Shown here: positions 27,278 through 37,423 of the stretch, piece by piece
How the letters are laid out: every line of letters starts with the position of its first letter
How positions within the stretch are numbered: the first letter of the stretch is position 1
NCBI GenBank assembly: GCA_002748415.1
Contig: PDSI01000131.1
Location: 1-63,086, forward strand
Source: Micrococcales bacterium
GTDB taxonomy: Bacteria; Actinomycetota; Actinomycetes; Actinomycetales; CAWJMD01
Length of the DNA: 63,086 nt
Direction of reading: 5' to 3'
The notes under the pieces: model-generated
What the model saw: the letters and a program-made list of their open reading frames with translations, nothing else
What the model was told of the DNA's origin: nothing
Databases searched by the model: none
Made by a program: the position numbers and the translations under genes

Positions 27278-28025
27278 GCCCGTCGCCGCGCCGGTCGGTG
27301 AGTTACGCCTGGGGGACGTGCACCTGGTCACCCCGGGAACGCTGACCGTGTGTGTACGGGAACAGTCGCCGTTCGTGCTCGACCAGTCCGGGCAGCCGGC
27401 TGGTTTCGATGTCGACCTCACCAAGCACCTGGCCGCGATGTACGACCTGGACTACCAGGCCGTCTGGGCCGACCCGACGGACCTCGAGACCGCCCAGAGC
27501 CTGAACACCCGGCAGTGCGACGTCGCCGCCGGCGCGATCCCGGTCAGCGGCCGGCTGCACCGGATCATGGACTTCACCGATCCGTACTTCGTTTCCACCC
27601 AGGTGGTTCTGGTGACGGCGGACTCCGAGGTCGAGCACGCCGACGACCTGGCCGGGCGCACTGTAGCTCTGCTGTCCGACAGCGTCGGTGAGAGCTACGT
27701 GCGCGAACAGCTGGAGCCGCGTGGGGCCACCATCACCAGCTACCCGGACACCGCGGCGCTCATCGCCGCAGTGACCTCCGGTCAGGCGGAGGCGGCCATC
27801 GCCGATGACGTCCGGCTGGATGCCTACGCCGCGCACCACCCGGAAGTGGCGGTGGTCGACGGTATCAACGTGTTTCAGCGGTACGCCCTGGCGACCCGGG
27901 ACAAGCACTACGACCTCACCGCGGCATTGGACAGAGCACTCGCGCGGATGCGCGCGGAGGGCGAGTACGACCAGTTGCTGGCCACCTGGCTGCCCGGCGT
28001 CCAGCAAGAGGAAGAACCGCGGTAG
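27171..28025 (+). CDS. Solute-binding lipoprotein (polar amino acid type)
   Basis: 284 residues. Basic start and hydrophobic segment end in a lipobox LTSALTAC (Cys about 29), so it is a lipid-anchored extracytoplasmic protein. The body fits family 3 solute-binding proteins: LTVCVREQSPFVLDQSGQPA, GFDVDLTKHLAAMYDL, then IMDFTDPYFVSTQVVLV. The substrate is probably a polar amino acid or similar. No permease or ATPase gene is beside it. The ATG follows TACAGT by 6 nt (leaderless), which also argues that the overlapping tail of the channel gene is not essential. Confidence 0.87.
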   Translation: MVLRRCRSRRGSSVFPGGLAVAVLLTSALTACSADEPVAAPVGELRLGDVHLVTPGTLTVCVREQSPFVLDQSGQPAGFDVDLTKHLAAMYDLDYQAVWADPTDLETAQSLNTRQCDVAAGAIPVSGRLHRIMDFTDPYFVSTQVVLVTADSEVEHADDLAGRTVALLSDSVGESYVREQLEPRGATITSYPDTAALIAAVTSGQAEAAIADDVRLDAYAAHHPEVAVVDGINVFQRYALATRDKHYDLTAALDRALARMRAEGEYDQLLATWLPGVQQEEEPR

Positions 28026-28105
28026 CCGGGTGCGGCGGACCGAGCCGTCCGCCCGCCGGCCCGCATCCGCACCGCGCTGTCAGCCCACCTGTCTGTAGGC
28101 CGGAC

Positions 28106-30451
28106 TCACACCTCGACCGGCTCGCGTGGATGCAGGTCCCCGCGCGGCCGCGCGTCCAACCACGCCTCCAGCTGCTCGGCCGGTACGGGCTTGGAGTAGA
28201 AGTACCCTTGCGCGACGTCGCACCCGTACTCGCCCAGCTGCATGGCCGCCTCGTGGTCCTCCACTCCTTCGGCCACGATGGCCAGGCCCAGTGAGTGCGC
28301 CAGGTGCACCGTGGACTGCACGATCTTCGCGGCCCGCTCGTCCTTGGACATCGGCAGGATGAAAGAACGGTCCAGCTTCAGCTCGTCGACCGGCAACTCC
28401 CGCAGGTAGGCCAGCGAGGAGTATCCGGTCCCGTAGTCGTCGATGGAAACCGAGACTCCCCTGGACCGCAGCTGCGCCAACACCTCGCGAGCGCGGATGC
28501 GGTCATTCAGCAACGACTCCTCGGTGATCTCCAGGGTCAGCATGCCCGGCTGCAGACCGTAGGTCTCCAGCCGAGCGCACAACCGGTCCGGCAACTGGGA
28601 GTCCACCACCGAGGCGGGCGGTAGGTTGATCGACATCGTCAGGCTGCGGCCGGCCCTTTTCCACGTGGCCAGCTGCCGCAACGCCTGCTCGATGATCACA
28701 TCGGTCATGGCCGGCATCAGGGCGGCGCGGTCCACCATCGGCAGGAACGCGTCCGGGTACAACAGCCCGTCCACGGGGTGCTGCCAACGCACCAACGCCT
28801 CCACCCCGGTGACAACACCGGTGACCAGGTCGGCCTTCGGTTGATAGTGCAGCACCAGCTCGTTCCGAGTCAGGGCCGCCCGGAATTCCGAGACCCGCCA
28901 TGCGTCCACGGTGTCCCGGGTGCTTGCCGGGTCGAAGACGGCGTAGTCGGCGTGACTGAGTTTGGCGTGGTTCAGCGCGGTGTCAGCCGACCGCAACAGC
29001 CCCGAGAGCGAGTTGCCGTCCCGAGGCGCCAATGACACACCGACGCTCATCCGGGCCCGGACGGTGGCCCCGCCGATCTGGAACGGCTCGATCAAGATGT
29101 CGGTCATCCGGTCGACCGCCTCGGCCACGGTGTTCATGTTTGCCCCCGGAACGAACAAAGCGAACTCGTCGCCGCCCAACCGGGCGACCACCTCGCCCGG
29201 GGCAGTGGTTTCGCGTAGCCGCTGGGCGACCTCGGCCAGCATCAGGTCACCCGCGATCTCTCCGAGCGCAGCGTTGATCTCCTTGAACTCGTCCAGGTTG
29301 CACAACACCAACGCCGCTTCGTCGACGTTCTCGGAGTTGCTGAACCAGGCTGCCGTCGCGTTCTCCAACCCGCGGCGGTTGGCCAGCCGGGTCAACCCGT
29401 CCAGGCCGGCTTCGATCCGGGCCTCGGCCAGCATCCGGACCGAGCGGATGGTCACGAATCCCCGCATGGCGCCCAGCACCAGCGCGCCTCCCGCCACCCA
29501 CTGAGCCATCCGCTGGGCTTCCCAGCCTCCGAGCGGCAACACCAACAGCAGCGACAACGCCGTCGCTGCGAACGGCAGCGCGAGGACGGCGATCCCGGAG
29601 GACGCGTTCAGCTGGGCCCGGTACCGTTCGTCGCGTGACTGGCCGCGGGCGGGGGCGACGAACGCGTCCGCAGCCGCGCACGTGACCAAGCACGCGCCGG
29701 CCAGCAGGGTCGTCTCGACGACGAACGAGCCTGTGCTGCGGATGTCGGGACGCGGGAAGCTGAGCCGGACGATGTCGCTGGTCCCCAGCGCGAGTAAAGC
29801 CGACGCCATGAGCAGCCATTGCCGGTCCACCTGTCGCCCGAGCATGGTGATGCCAGCCAGCCCGACGCTCATCAACAGGATCGCACCGACGGGGTACAAC
29901 ACTTGCACCACGGCGGCCTGCAGGTCGCCGATCGAGGCGAACAAGTCCGCGAACAGGAACTGGGTGCCGACAGCCAGCGTGGTCAGCGCCACGAGCAGCC
30001 CGTCGAGGACCAAGCCGGGATGGAAGTCCTGGATGCGCGCCCGTAGCTGAATGCTCAGCGCCACGTAGGACAGCACCACGAACGCACCCCGGCCGACGTC
30101 GGCCCAGGTGAGCCAGCCCATGCCGGGGTTCTGCAGCACGACGCGCTGCTGGTAGATGGTTGCGAAAATGGCCACCAGGTAGGCGGCGGTCATCACCCAC
30201 CAGGCCGTCTGGCCGGGTTCGTCCCGCAACCCGCGAGTGAAAACGGCCACCAGGGAACACAACAGAATGGCGGCGGTCAGGCTGAGGCTCGTCGCCGCCC
30301 AGTGATTGACGAACAGGCGCGACACGACCAGAAAGACGAACAGCACGGTTGCCGTCAGAGCGGCCGTGTGCTCGACCAGGTACTCACGACGTGGACGACT
30401 GGTAAGCCCACCGGCGCCGGGGCCAGTACCGGCAGGAGGTACCTGCGCCAC
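28106..30451 (-). CDS. Membrane GGDEF-EAL c-di-GMP protein
   Basis: 781 residues. About eight hydrophobic segments fill residues 20-335 (a MASE-like sensory region). The GGDEF domain starts at LDGLTRLANRRG and has an intact RLGGDEFALF; an I-site RxxD is not evident before it. The EAL domain has EALVRWQHP, then LEITEESLL, SIDDYGTGYSS and QGYFYSKP near the end, retaining the metal-binding Glu and Asp residues. It may make or break c-di-GMP. The GTG start is followed by ACCT... codons and no SD. A second c-di-GMP protein lies at 6.5-7.6 kb. Confidence 0.93.
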   Translation of the reverse strand: MAQVPPAGTGPGAGGLTSRPRREYLVEHTAALTATVLFVFLVVSRLFVNHWAATSLSLTAAILLCSLVAVFTRGLRDEPGQTAWWVMTAAYLVAIFATIYQQRVVLQNPGMGWLTWADVGRGAFVVLSYVALSIQLRARIQDFHPGLVLDGLLVALTTLAVGTQFLFADLFASIGDLQAAVVQVLYPVGAILLMSVGLAGITMLGRQVDRQWLLMASALLALGTSDIVRLSFPRPDIRSTGSFVVETTLLAGACLVTCAAADAFVAPARGQSRDERYRAQLNASSGIAVLALPFAATALSLLLVLPLGGWEAQRMAQWVAGGALVLGAMRGFVTIRSVRMLAEARIEAGLDGLTRLANRRGLENATAAWFSNSENVDEAALVLCNLDEFKEINAALGEIAGDLMLAEVAQRLRETTAPGEVVARLGGDEFALFVPGANMNTVAEAVDRMTDILIEPFQIGGATVRARMSVGVSLAPRDGNSLSGLLRSADTALNHAKLSHADYAVFDPASTRDTVDAWRVSEFRAALTRNELVLHYQPKADLVTGVVTGVEALVRWQHPVDGLLYPDAFLPMVDRAALMPAMTDVIIEQALRQLATWKRAGRSLTMSINLPPASVVDSQLPDRLCARLETYGLQPGMLTLEITEESLLNDRIRAREVLAQLRSRGVSVSIDDYGTGYSSLAYLRELPVDELKLDRSFILPMSKDERAAKIVQSTVHLAHSLGLAIVAEGVEDHEAAMQLGEYGCDVAQGYFYSKPVPAEQLEAWLDARPRGDLHPREPVEV

Positions 30452-30697
30452 GTGCCACCTACTCTCTACGGCTCGTCCGACATCGACGTGGGGCGGGGTG
30501 CTTTCTCTCGCTCCACGTCTCGGCGCACCGACGCGGTCACTGAAGAGGCCGGGCCAAGGATGCGCCGCCGGAACCGTGTGGTTGCCTCAAGTGACCGCGA
30601 GCGCCCGTCCGGCTGGTTGCCGCCACGCTCTGACCGGGGACAGCGCTGCTCGGCCACCCGCCGGCAGTCCCGCCGGGCAGAAGTGGCCGCAATGCGG

Positions 30698-32239
30698 TCA
30701 GTCCAGGTGTTCGGCGGCCCACTCCCGCAGCGCCCGCTCCGCGGCCTGCGGACCCAGCGGGCCTTCCTCCAAGCGCAGATTGAGCAGGAACCGGTACGCC
30801 TTGCCCACCGCCGGACCGGGTGGAGTATCCAGGATGCGCATGATCTGGGTTCCGTCCAGATCGGGGCGAATCCTGGCCAGTTCCTCCGATTCCCGCAACT
30901 GGGCGATGCGATCCTCCAAATCGTCGTACGCCGCCCGAAGCCGGGCCGCCTTACGACGGTTACGGGTGGTGCAATCGGCTCGGGTCAAGCGGTGCAGGCG
31001 CTCCAGCAACGGGCCGGCGTCCGTGACGTAACGTCGCACCGCGGAGTCGGTCCAGGCCTGGTCGCTGTAGCCGTGAAAACGCAGATGCAGTTCCACCAGC
31101 CGGGCAACCTGCTTCGTGGTGTCCTTGTCGAACTTCAACGCCCTCATCCGCCGGGCGGTCATCTTGGCGCCGACCACCTCGTGGTGGTGGAAGCTGACCC
31201 CGCCGCCGGGCTCGAAGCGGCGGGTCGCCGGTTTGCCGATGTCATGCATGACCGCGGCAAACCGCAACACGAAGTCGGGGCCGGGCACCGGGCCGTCCGG
31301 GCCGGTCTCCAAGTCGATGGCCTGATCCAGCACCGTCAGCGTGTGCTCGTAGACGTCTTTGTGCCGGTGGTGCTCGTCGACCTCCAGCTTCAGTGCCGGC
31401 AGCTCGGGCAACATGACACCGGCCAGTCCCGAGTCCACCAACACCTGCAAGCCAGCCCTGGGATGCGCGCCGGCGATCAGCTTGCGCAATTCCTGCTGGA
31501 CGCGTTCGGCAGACACGATGCCGATCCGATCGCTCATCTGCCGCATCGCGGCCAGTGCTGCGTCATCGATGGTGAAGCCCAACTGGGCAACGAACCTGGC
31601 CGCGCGCATCATTCGCAACGGGTCGTCACCGAAGGAGACGCTCGGGTCGATGGGGGTGCGCAGCACCCCGAAGGCCAGATCCATCAGGCCGTCGAACGGG
31701 TCCAGCAGTTCCAGGCCGGGTAGCCGCAGCGCCATGGCGTTGACGGTGAAATCGCGCCGGGACAGGTCGGTGGGCAGATCGGACCCGAGGACGACCTGCG
31801 GCTTGCGGGAGGCGTCAGCGTAGGTGTCGCTGCGGTAGGTGGTGATCTCCACGACCAGGCCCTGCCGCGCTGCGCCGATGGTGCCGAAAGCGCGGCCGAT
31901 CTCCCAGTGGGTGTCCGCCCACCCACGCACCAGCTCCAGCGTCTGGTCCGGGGTGGCATCCGTCGTCAGGTCGAGGTCGCTGACCGCCAGGTGTCCCCCG
32001 TCGGTACTTGCCCGGCCGAGCAATGCGTCACGAACCGGGCCACCGACCAGGGCCAGTTCGAAGCCGGCGCCGGTGAATCGTTCGGTCAGCCCGGCCAGCA
32101 TGCGCACGTGCTGGGCAAGCGCGTCTTTCGCCCGCGCCTGCGCATCGATCCGCGCCTGCGCCACCAGCGCGTTCAGGCCGGTGACAGGAGTGGTCGCGGC
32201 CCGGGCGGCGTCGTGATCGGGGGGCTGGGACGTGGGCAC
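30698..32239 (-). CDS. cca: CCA-adding tRNA nucleotidyltransferase
   Basis: 513 residues; adds or repairs the 3' CCA of tRNA. Class II signature GGPVRDALLGR with the catalytic pair SDLDLTTDATPDQ, then RDFTVNAMALRLPG and DPLRMMRAARFVAQLGF, then an HD domain (VMHDIGKPATR) as in PcnA of mycobacteria. It is divergent from the MutT4-like gene with 51 nt between, as in M. tuberculosis Rv3907c-Rv3908. GTG start. Nothing odd. Confidence 0.95.
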   Translation of the reverse strand: MPTSQPPDHDAARAATTPVTGLNALVAQARIDAQARAKDALAQHVRMLAGLTERFTGAGFELALVGGPVRDALLGRASTDGGHLAVSDLDLTTDATPDQTLELVRGWADTHWEIGRAFGTIGAARQGLVVEITTYRSDTYADASRKPQVVLGSDLPTDLSRRDFTVNAMALRLPGLELLDPFDGLMDLAFGVLRTPIDPSVSFGDDPLRMMRAARFVAQLGFTIDDAALAAMRQMSDRIGIVSAERVQQELRKLIAGAHPRAGLQVLVDSGLAGVMLPELPALKLEVDEHHRHKDVYEHTLTVLDQAIDLETGPDGPVPGPDFVLRFAAVMHDIGKPATRRFEPGGGVSFHHHEVVGAKMTARRMRALKFDKDTTKQVARLVELHLRFHGYSDQAWTDSAVRRYVTDAGPLLERLHRLTRADCTTRNRRKAARLRAAYDDLEDRIAQLRESEELARIRPDLDGTQIMRILDTPPGPAVGKAYRFLLNLRLEEGPLGPQAAERALREWAAEHLD

Positions 32240-32290
32240 GGGGGACTAGCCTGCCAGATCGGCGGGGCGCGCGTCGTTAGAGTTGTTCGC

Positions 32291-32815
32291 ATGCCTCGCC
32301 GCCCGCCCCGCCGCCCTGCCCCACCACGGGCGCTGCGGATCGCGGCGGCCCGCCAAGCGGTCACCCAGCGATCGAATCCGCGAGCGATCGAGGAGGTCAG
32401 CGCGGGTGGTCTCGTGGTCGATCTCGGCGCAACCGCGCGAGTCGCGCTGATCGGACGCCGCAACCGGGCCGGACGGACGGACTGGTGCCTACCCAAGGGG
32501 CACCTGGAAAAGGACGAGACACCGGCGCAAGCCGCGGTGCGCGAGATCGCCGAAGAAACCGGCATCCACGGCCGCATCACGCACGAGATCGGAACCATCG
32601 ACTATTGGTTCTCCCACCGGGGGCAACGTATTCACAAGACCGTGCACCATTTCCTGCTCATCGCGGCCGGAGGCCAGTTGTCGCTGGATGGCGACCCGGA
32701 CCAGGAAGCCGACGACGTGGCCTGGGTGGACCTGGCCGACCTGCCCACCACGCTGGCCTTCGTCAACGAGCGCCGGATCGCCGCTGTCGCCGCTGACATC
32801 CTGGCCAGGTCGTGA
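32291..32815 (+). CDS. NUDIX hydrolase, MutT4-like
   Basis: 174 residues. After a basic N-terminal tail (PRRPPRRPAPPRALR), the box GHLEKDETPAQAAVREIAEE plus TG is canonical G-x5-E-x7-REUxEExG. It probably removes oxidised or abnormal nucleotides. It starts the block that continues as DUF6049-murJ, with a GTGA overlap to the next gene. TAGAGT lies 7 nt before the ATG (leaderless). Position matches Rv3908 (mutT4). Confidence 0.9.
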   Translation: MPRRPPRRPAPPRALRIAAARQAVTQRSNPRAIEEVSAGGLVVDLGATARVALIGRRNRAGRTDWCLPKGHLEKDETPAQAAVREIAEETGIHGRITHEIGTIDYWFSHRGQRIHKTVHHFLLIAAGGQLSLDGDPDQEADDVAWVDLADLPTTLAFVNERRIAAVAADILARS

Positions 32816-34938
32816 GCACGCCGGACCCCCGGTGGTACCGGATGTTGGCAACGTTACTGTCGATCACCGTCTTGTTGGTGTGCTGGGCTCCGGCCTGGTC
32901 CGCGCACCCGGCCCCGGCCGCCGACGAGTTCACGCCTGCCGCTCGGCTGGACATCCTCGACATCGCTCCGGTGGCGATGAAGGCCGGTGACCCGTTGTCG
33001 GTCCAGGTGCGGGTACGGGCCGGCGACAAGCCGCTACCCGCGTCGAGCAAGCTTGAGTTGCGCCTTCAGCGGCCCGTGCTGAGCACTAGATACGCGGTAG
33101 GGCAGTGGGGCAGCCAGTCCGGTAGCACTGGCGCCGGCTCCGTATTGACGACCGGGTCGCTGCCGCGGGACCTGCCGGCCGGGAAATCGGTGGTGGTGCG
33201 CTTGACGGCCGATGCCGCCCGCGTCGGACTGGAGGAGGGCCCGTTCGGCCCGCGGGGGCTGGCTGTCGTGCTGCGCGACAGCACCGCGCACCGATTGGCA
33301 GTCAGCCACGGGTTCACCGTGTGGGCGCAGGATCCGCCGCCGCCGGTGAATGTGGCCGTCCTGATCCCGCTCGGTGCCGGAACACCCGATGCTGCCACCG
33401 GACAGGCGGATCTGGACCGGCTCAGCGCCGACACGGCGCCCAGAGGACGACTGACGGAGGTGCTGGCAGCCTGCCGCCGGCCAGGGGTGAGCCTGGCGAT
33501 CGACCCGCTGGTCCTCACGCCGGCGGCCGGCAGGCAACCGTTGCCGGCGAATCCTGATGCTGCGCCAACACCAGGTGCGGAGGGGATCGCCGCCTGGCAG
33601 CGGACCGCCAGGGTGGTTGCGGCAGAGCGGGACAGCATCGTGGTTCCGGCCGGGAATGCCGATGCGATGGCGGCGGTGAATACCGGGCACCCGGATCTGC
33701 TGGGACAAGCGCATGCACTCGCGGCCGGTACCGCGACGCACTGGCCGCGGTCAACGCTGCGGGTGGCCTGGCCCGCGGGCGGACTGCTGGACGAAGCCAC
33801 CGCCCACGTGCTGGCCGGTCAGGGGGTCAGCGTGGTGGTGCTTCCGCAAGCCGCCTATCCCGCCGACCGGCCGCCGCCGGTGACACCGAACGCGCTGGCC
33901 GAGCTGCCGTGGTCTCGCCCGAATGGGCTGCCGATGCGGGCCGTGATGGCCGATGCGGCACTGAGCGATGCCCTTTCCGTGGTTGGGCTGGCGCATGCAG
34001 GAGGTAGCCAGGACGCGGAGCAGCAGGACCGGTCGGCCGCGGGAGCAGTGGCCCGGTCGCGGCTGGCCGCGGAAACGGCAGCCATCGCCGCGGAGAATCC
34101 GGGCCGGGTGCGTCACGTCGTCGCTACGGCTGGGTGGGACTGGCAACCGGGCGAATTCGGCCGGGCGACGGTGGCGGAGCTGACCGCGCAACCGTGGACT
34201 CGGCCGTCACAGTTATCCGAAGTGCTCAGTTCCGAACCGAGTCCGACAGCCCGGCACTTGGCCCCACTGAGCCAACTGTCCGGCGAGCCGTTGCCGGCCG
34301 ATGGCATCACCACCTTGCTGACCGCGGGAAACTCGGCCAACCGGGTAGCCGCGGCCTGGCAGGAGCCGGAGTTGTTGCTGGCTGGGGTCCGCGCCCGGCA
34401 GCGGGGACTCTTGTCCAGTTTCTGGCGTGCCGACGTGGCGAGTTGGCGGACCGAGGTGGCTCGCTTCCGGCGGGACGCGCGGGGGCTGGGTGGCCTGGTG
34501 TCGGTGGTGCCGGGCTCAAAGGTCACCCAGGTCTCGCACAACGTGGAGTTGCCGGTGCGCATCCGCAACAACGGACCCTCCGCGGTGACAGTCCGGGTGC
34601 GAGCCACGCCGCGGTCCTCCCGGCTACAGGTGACTCAACAGGACCGCGGGGTGCGCATTCCGGCGAACGGCACCCAAGTCACGTCCATTCCGGTGCGCGG
34701 GCTCGGCAGCGGAGACACCTCGGTGCGGGTGCGGTTGTTGGGACCGGACGGAACACAGCTGGGACCTGCCAGCGAGATCGACGTGGCGGTCCGGGCCGAT
34801 TGGGAGACCTGGGGCACCGCGGCGGTGGGTGGGCTGGCGGCACTGGTACTCGTCGTCGGTGTGGTGCGGACGATTCGCCGACAACCGACCCGGGCTGAGT
34901 CGATGCGACAGGCGGGTACCTGGCGGGCCGGGTCGTGA
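32812..34938 (+). CDS. DUF6049 secreted/anchored protein (Rv3909-like)
   Basis: 708 residues. Signal peptide of about 30 residues (LATLLSITVLLVCWAPAWSA), a long extracytoplasmic part, and one C-terminal membrane segment (about 665-690, GGLAALVLVVGVVRTI). Near the end the pattern VELPVRIRNNGPSAVTVRVR resembles an Ig-like domain. Function is unknown; in mycobacteria the gene lies between mutT4 and murJ. Its GTG start overlaps the previous stop, and its own stop overlaps the murJ GTG (GTGA), indicating an operon. Confidence 0.88.
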   Translation: MSTPDPRWYRMLATLLSITVLLVCWAPAWSAHPAPAADEFTPAARLDILDIAPVAMKAGDPLSVQVRVRAGDKPLPASSKLELRLQRPVLSTRYAVGQWGSQSGSTGAGSVLTTGSLPRDLPAGKSVVVRLTADAARVGLEEGPFGPRGLAVVLRDSTAHRLAVSHGFTVWAQDPPPPVNVAVLIPLGAGTPDAATGQADLDRLSADTAPRGRLTEVLAACRRPGVSLAIDPLVLTPAAGRQPLPANPDAAPTPGAEGIAAWQRTARVVAAERDSIVVPAGNADAMAAVNTGHPDLLGQAHALAAGTATHWPRSTLRVAWPAGGLLDEATAHVLAGQGVSVVVLPQAAYPADRPPPVTPNALAELPWSRPNGLPMRAVMADAALSDALSVVGLAHAGGSQDAEQQDRSAAGAVARSRLAAETAAIAAENPGRVRHVVATAGWDWQPGEFGRATVAELTAQPWTRPSQLSEVLSSEPSPTARHLAPLSQLSGEPLPADGITTLLTAGNSANRVAAAWQEPELLLAGVRARQRGLLSSFWRADVASWRTEVARFRRDARGLGGLVSVVPGSKVTQVSHNVELPVRIRNNGPSAVTVRVRATPRSSRLQVTQQDRGVRIPANGTQVTSIPVRGLGSGDTSVRVRLLGPDGTQLGPASEIDVAVRADWETWGTAAVGGLAALVLVVGVVRTIRRQPTRAESMRQAGTWRAGS

Positions 34939-36683
34939 CCGCATCTCGGCCGGCATGGCCTTCCCGGGGGCGCCTGAGTACCGGGCCACGGCACGCGCGA
35001 CCGGAGTCCGGTAGTCCCGGCGCACCGCACCGCCCACCAAGGGATGCGAAACGCGGCGACGGGCCCGCGGGCCGCCCGGAGCCGGTGCGATTGCTTCGTT
35101 CCAGCGCCGTGATGGCAGCGGGAACGGTCACCTCCCGCGCACTGGGCTTCGTCAGGCTCCTGGTGCTGAACATTGCACTGGGTGCGTACTTCGACTCGGC
35201 GAACACGTTCGCACTGGCCAACACGGTGCCCAACATGATCTACATGCTGGTCGCCGGTGGCGTGCTCAACGCGGTCTTGGTTCCGCAGATCGTGCGGGCA
35301 AGTAGGCACCCGGACGGCGGGCAGGCCTATGTCAACCGGCTGATCACCTGGTCGTTGCTGCTGCTGGCCGCGATCGCGTTCGTGGCGACGGCGGCTGCCC
35401 CCCTGATCGTGCGGTTGTATTCGGACAACGACAACGGCGCCTGGCTGGCATTGGCCACCGCGTTCGCGTTCTGGTGCCTGCCGCAGGTGTTCTTCTACGG
35501 CATGTACACGGTGCTGGGGCAGATACTCAACGCACACGGCCGGTTCGGGGCGTTCATGTGGGCGCCTGTCCTGAACAACGTGGTAGGGGTGGCCGGTCTC
35601 GGCTTGTTCATCTGGCTGTACGGGCCGGCCGGGAAACCGGACGCGCACCCGGTGTCCTCGTGGAATGCACAGATGATCGCGGTCCTGGCCGGGACCGCGA
35701 CCCTCGGGGTGGTGGCACAGGCAGTGGTGCTGATCCGGCCGTTGCGGCGCACGGGCCTGCGGTACCGGCCGGACTTCCGCCTGCGTGGCACCGGGCTGGG
35801 CCGGGCCAGCCGGGTGGCGCTGTGGACCTTCGCGGCGCTGGTGGTGACCCAGATCGCGCTGTGGGTGTCCACCAGGGTGGCCACCTCGGTGACGGCCCCG
35901 GCCGGTGAGTCGGTTCCCGGCCTGCAGGTGATGCAGAACGCCCTGCTGTTGTTCATGCTTCCGCACTCGGTGGTGACGGTCTCGCTGGTGACCGCACTGT
36001 TCACCGCGATCAGCCGGGCCGCGGGGCGGGGCGACCTGGCGCGGGTGGTCGACCAGTTGTCGTTCGGGCTGCGGACCGTGGGGTTGTTCACCGTGCTGGG
36101 CACCGCGGGCCTGGTGGGACTGGCCTGGCCGGCGGCCAAGGTGTTCACCGGGGCGGCCGAGGCGGACGGGCTGGCGTGGGTCATCATCGCCCGGTCCCTC
36201 GGGCTGGTGTTCTTCAGCGCCACGTACCTGTTCCAGCGGCTGTCCTACGCCTACGAGGATGCGCGCACCCCGTTCTGGGTGCAGATGCCTGGAGTCATCC
36301 TGATCATGTCCGGTTCGCTGGCGGCCGGCCGGTTACCGCCGCAGTGGGTGGTGGCCGGGGTGTCCCTGGCCTGGACGGCGGGCGCGGTGTCCAACGCGCT
36401 GCTCAGCCCCGTGGTGCTGCGCGGTCAGTTCGGGTCGTTGGGACTGCGCCGGGTCCTCGGCTCGCACCTGCGCATGCTGGTGGCCGGGGCAGTGGCGGCC
36501 GCGGCCGGGCTGGTCACATCGACGATACTGATGGCGATGTTGCCGGGCCGGGCCGGGGCGGTGTTGGTGTGCGCAATGGCGGGCATCGTCATCGTGGCCG
36601 TCTACGCGGCCACCTGCTGGGTGGTGCGGGTCCCGGAGCTGACCGACGCGGTGCAGGTGCTGCGCCGGCGGATCCGGCGCTGA
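34935..36683 (+). CDS. murJ: Lipid II flippase MurJ (MviN)
   Basis: 582 residues with about 14 hydrophobic segments after a polar N-terminal tail of about 55 residues. MurJ-type features: SRALGFVRLLVLNIALG near residue 65, NMIYMLVAGGVLNAVLVPQI, and LLLFMLPHSVVTVSLVTAL. It moves lipid II across the membrane for peptidoglycan synthesis. In M. tuberculosis the homologue is fused to a pseudokinase; here no kinase domain is attached, and only a remnant lies at 42.4 kb. GTG start overlaps the previous gene. Confidence 0.93.
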   Translation: MTASRPAWPSRGRLSTGPRHARPESGSPGAPHRPPRDAKRGDGPAGRPEPVRLLRSSAVMAAGTVTSRALGFVRLLVLNIALGAYFDSANTFALANTVPNMIYMLVAGGVLNAVLVPQIVRASRHPDGGQAYVNRLITWSLLLLAAIAFVATAAAPLIVRLYSDNDNGAWLALATAFAFWCLPQVFFYGMYTVLGQILNAHGRFGAFMWAPVLNNVVGVAGLGLFIWLYGPAGKPDAHPVSSWNAQMIAVLAGTATLGVVAQAVVLIRPLRRTGLRYRPDFRLRGTGLGRASRVALWTFAALVVTQIALWVSTRVATSVTAPAGESVPGLQVMQNALLLFMLPHSVVTVSLVTALFTAISRAAGRGDLARVVDQLSFGLRTVGLFTVLGTAGLVGLAWPAAKVFTGAAEADGLAWVIIARSLGLVFFSATYLFQRLSYAYEDARTPFWVQMPGVILIMSGSLAAGRLPPQWVVAGVSLAWTAGAVSNALLSPVVLRGQFGSLGLRRVLGSHLRMLVAGAVAAAAGLVTSTILMAMLPGRAGAVLVCAMAGIVIVAVYAATCWVVRVPELTDAVQVLRRRIRR

Positions 36684-36843
36684 GTTCGCCCGCCCCGGCG
36701 ATTCCGCCGCGCCGCCGCCGGCTTCCAGCGGTGGGGGCCGGAACTACCGGGTGCGGGTAGAACTGCCGGCGGCGATGACCTCCGACCGGACCAAGTGCCT
36801 TAATTAGGTCAAGTTTCTCAACCTGGGTGCCGAGTCAGCGAGT

Positions 36844-37242
36844 ATGCGGACGAGTGATGCGACGTGCCCCGACGCGGGCAGCATCGTGTCCAGTTGGTTG
36901 ATCAAGGTGGTCGTCGCAATCGGGCTGGTCGCCGTGGTGATCATGGACGGGGTGTCGGTGGTCTCGGCAAACATCCAGCTCAAGGACGCCACCGTCCAAG
37001 CGGCCAGGGACGCCAGCGCCGTGCGGTCCTCGAACAAGCGCGTCGTGGTGGCCGCGGCGGACGCCTCGCTGGCCTCGGCCAACGCGGACAACGTGCTCGT
37101 CACGCGCAGCGTTCAGGTATCCCCGGACGGCACCGTGACGTTATCCGCGCAGCGCACCGCGCCCACGCTGGTGATGCACTACATCCCGCGGCTGCGCGAC
37201 TACGCCACCGTGCACGCGACTGGCAGCGGGAAAGCCGTCTAG
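36844..37242 (+). CDS. Hypothetical TadE/pilin-like membrane protein
   Basis: 132 residues. A single hydrophobic segment (about 19-42: WLIKVVVAIGLVAVVIMDG) near the N-terminus is followed by an Ala/Asp/Ser-rich part and a beta-like C-terminus (VLVTRSVQVSPDGTVTLSA). This resembles TadE-like or Flp-pilin-associated proteins but lacks a clear prepilin cleavage motif. I do not recognise it firmly. It lies alone between murJ and the peroxiredoxin gene, on the same strand. Confidence 0.6.
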   Translation: MRTSDATCPDAGSIVSSWLIKVVVAIGLVAVVIMDGVSVVSANIQLKDATVQAARDASAVRSSNKRVVVAAADASLASANADNVLVTRSVQVSPDGTVTLSAQRTAPTLVMHYIPRLRDYATVHATGSGKAV

Positions 37243-37423
37243 AACCCGCTCCGGGTGCTGCACCGCACCGGCCGCTCCCGGGCCACTCCGGCTACGGCAG
37301 AGAAAACAACACACGCACAATGTGTTTGAAGAATCACCATAAGTGGGGTGCGCTTATCCCGGGAGATATCATCACGGGTGTCCCTCGCCCCGGACGCCCG
37401 CACCCATCTGCCCAAGGAGAGCC

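Noticed and set aside
30302..31723. 473-residue plus-strand frame opposite cca
   Set aside because: Antisense of cca and the GGDEF-EAL gene start; no features.
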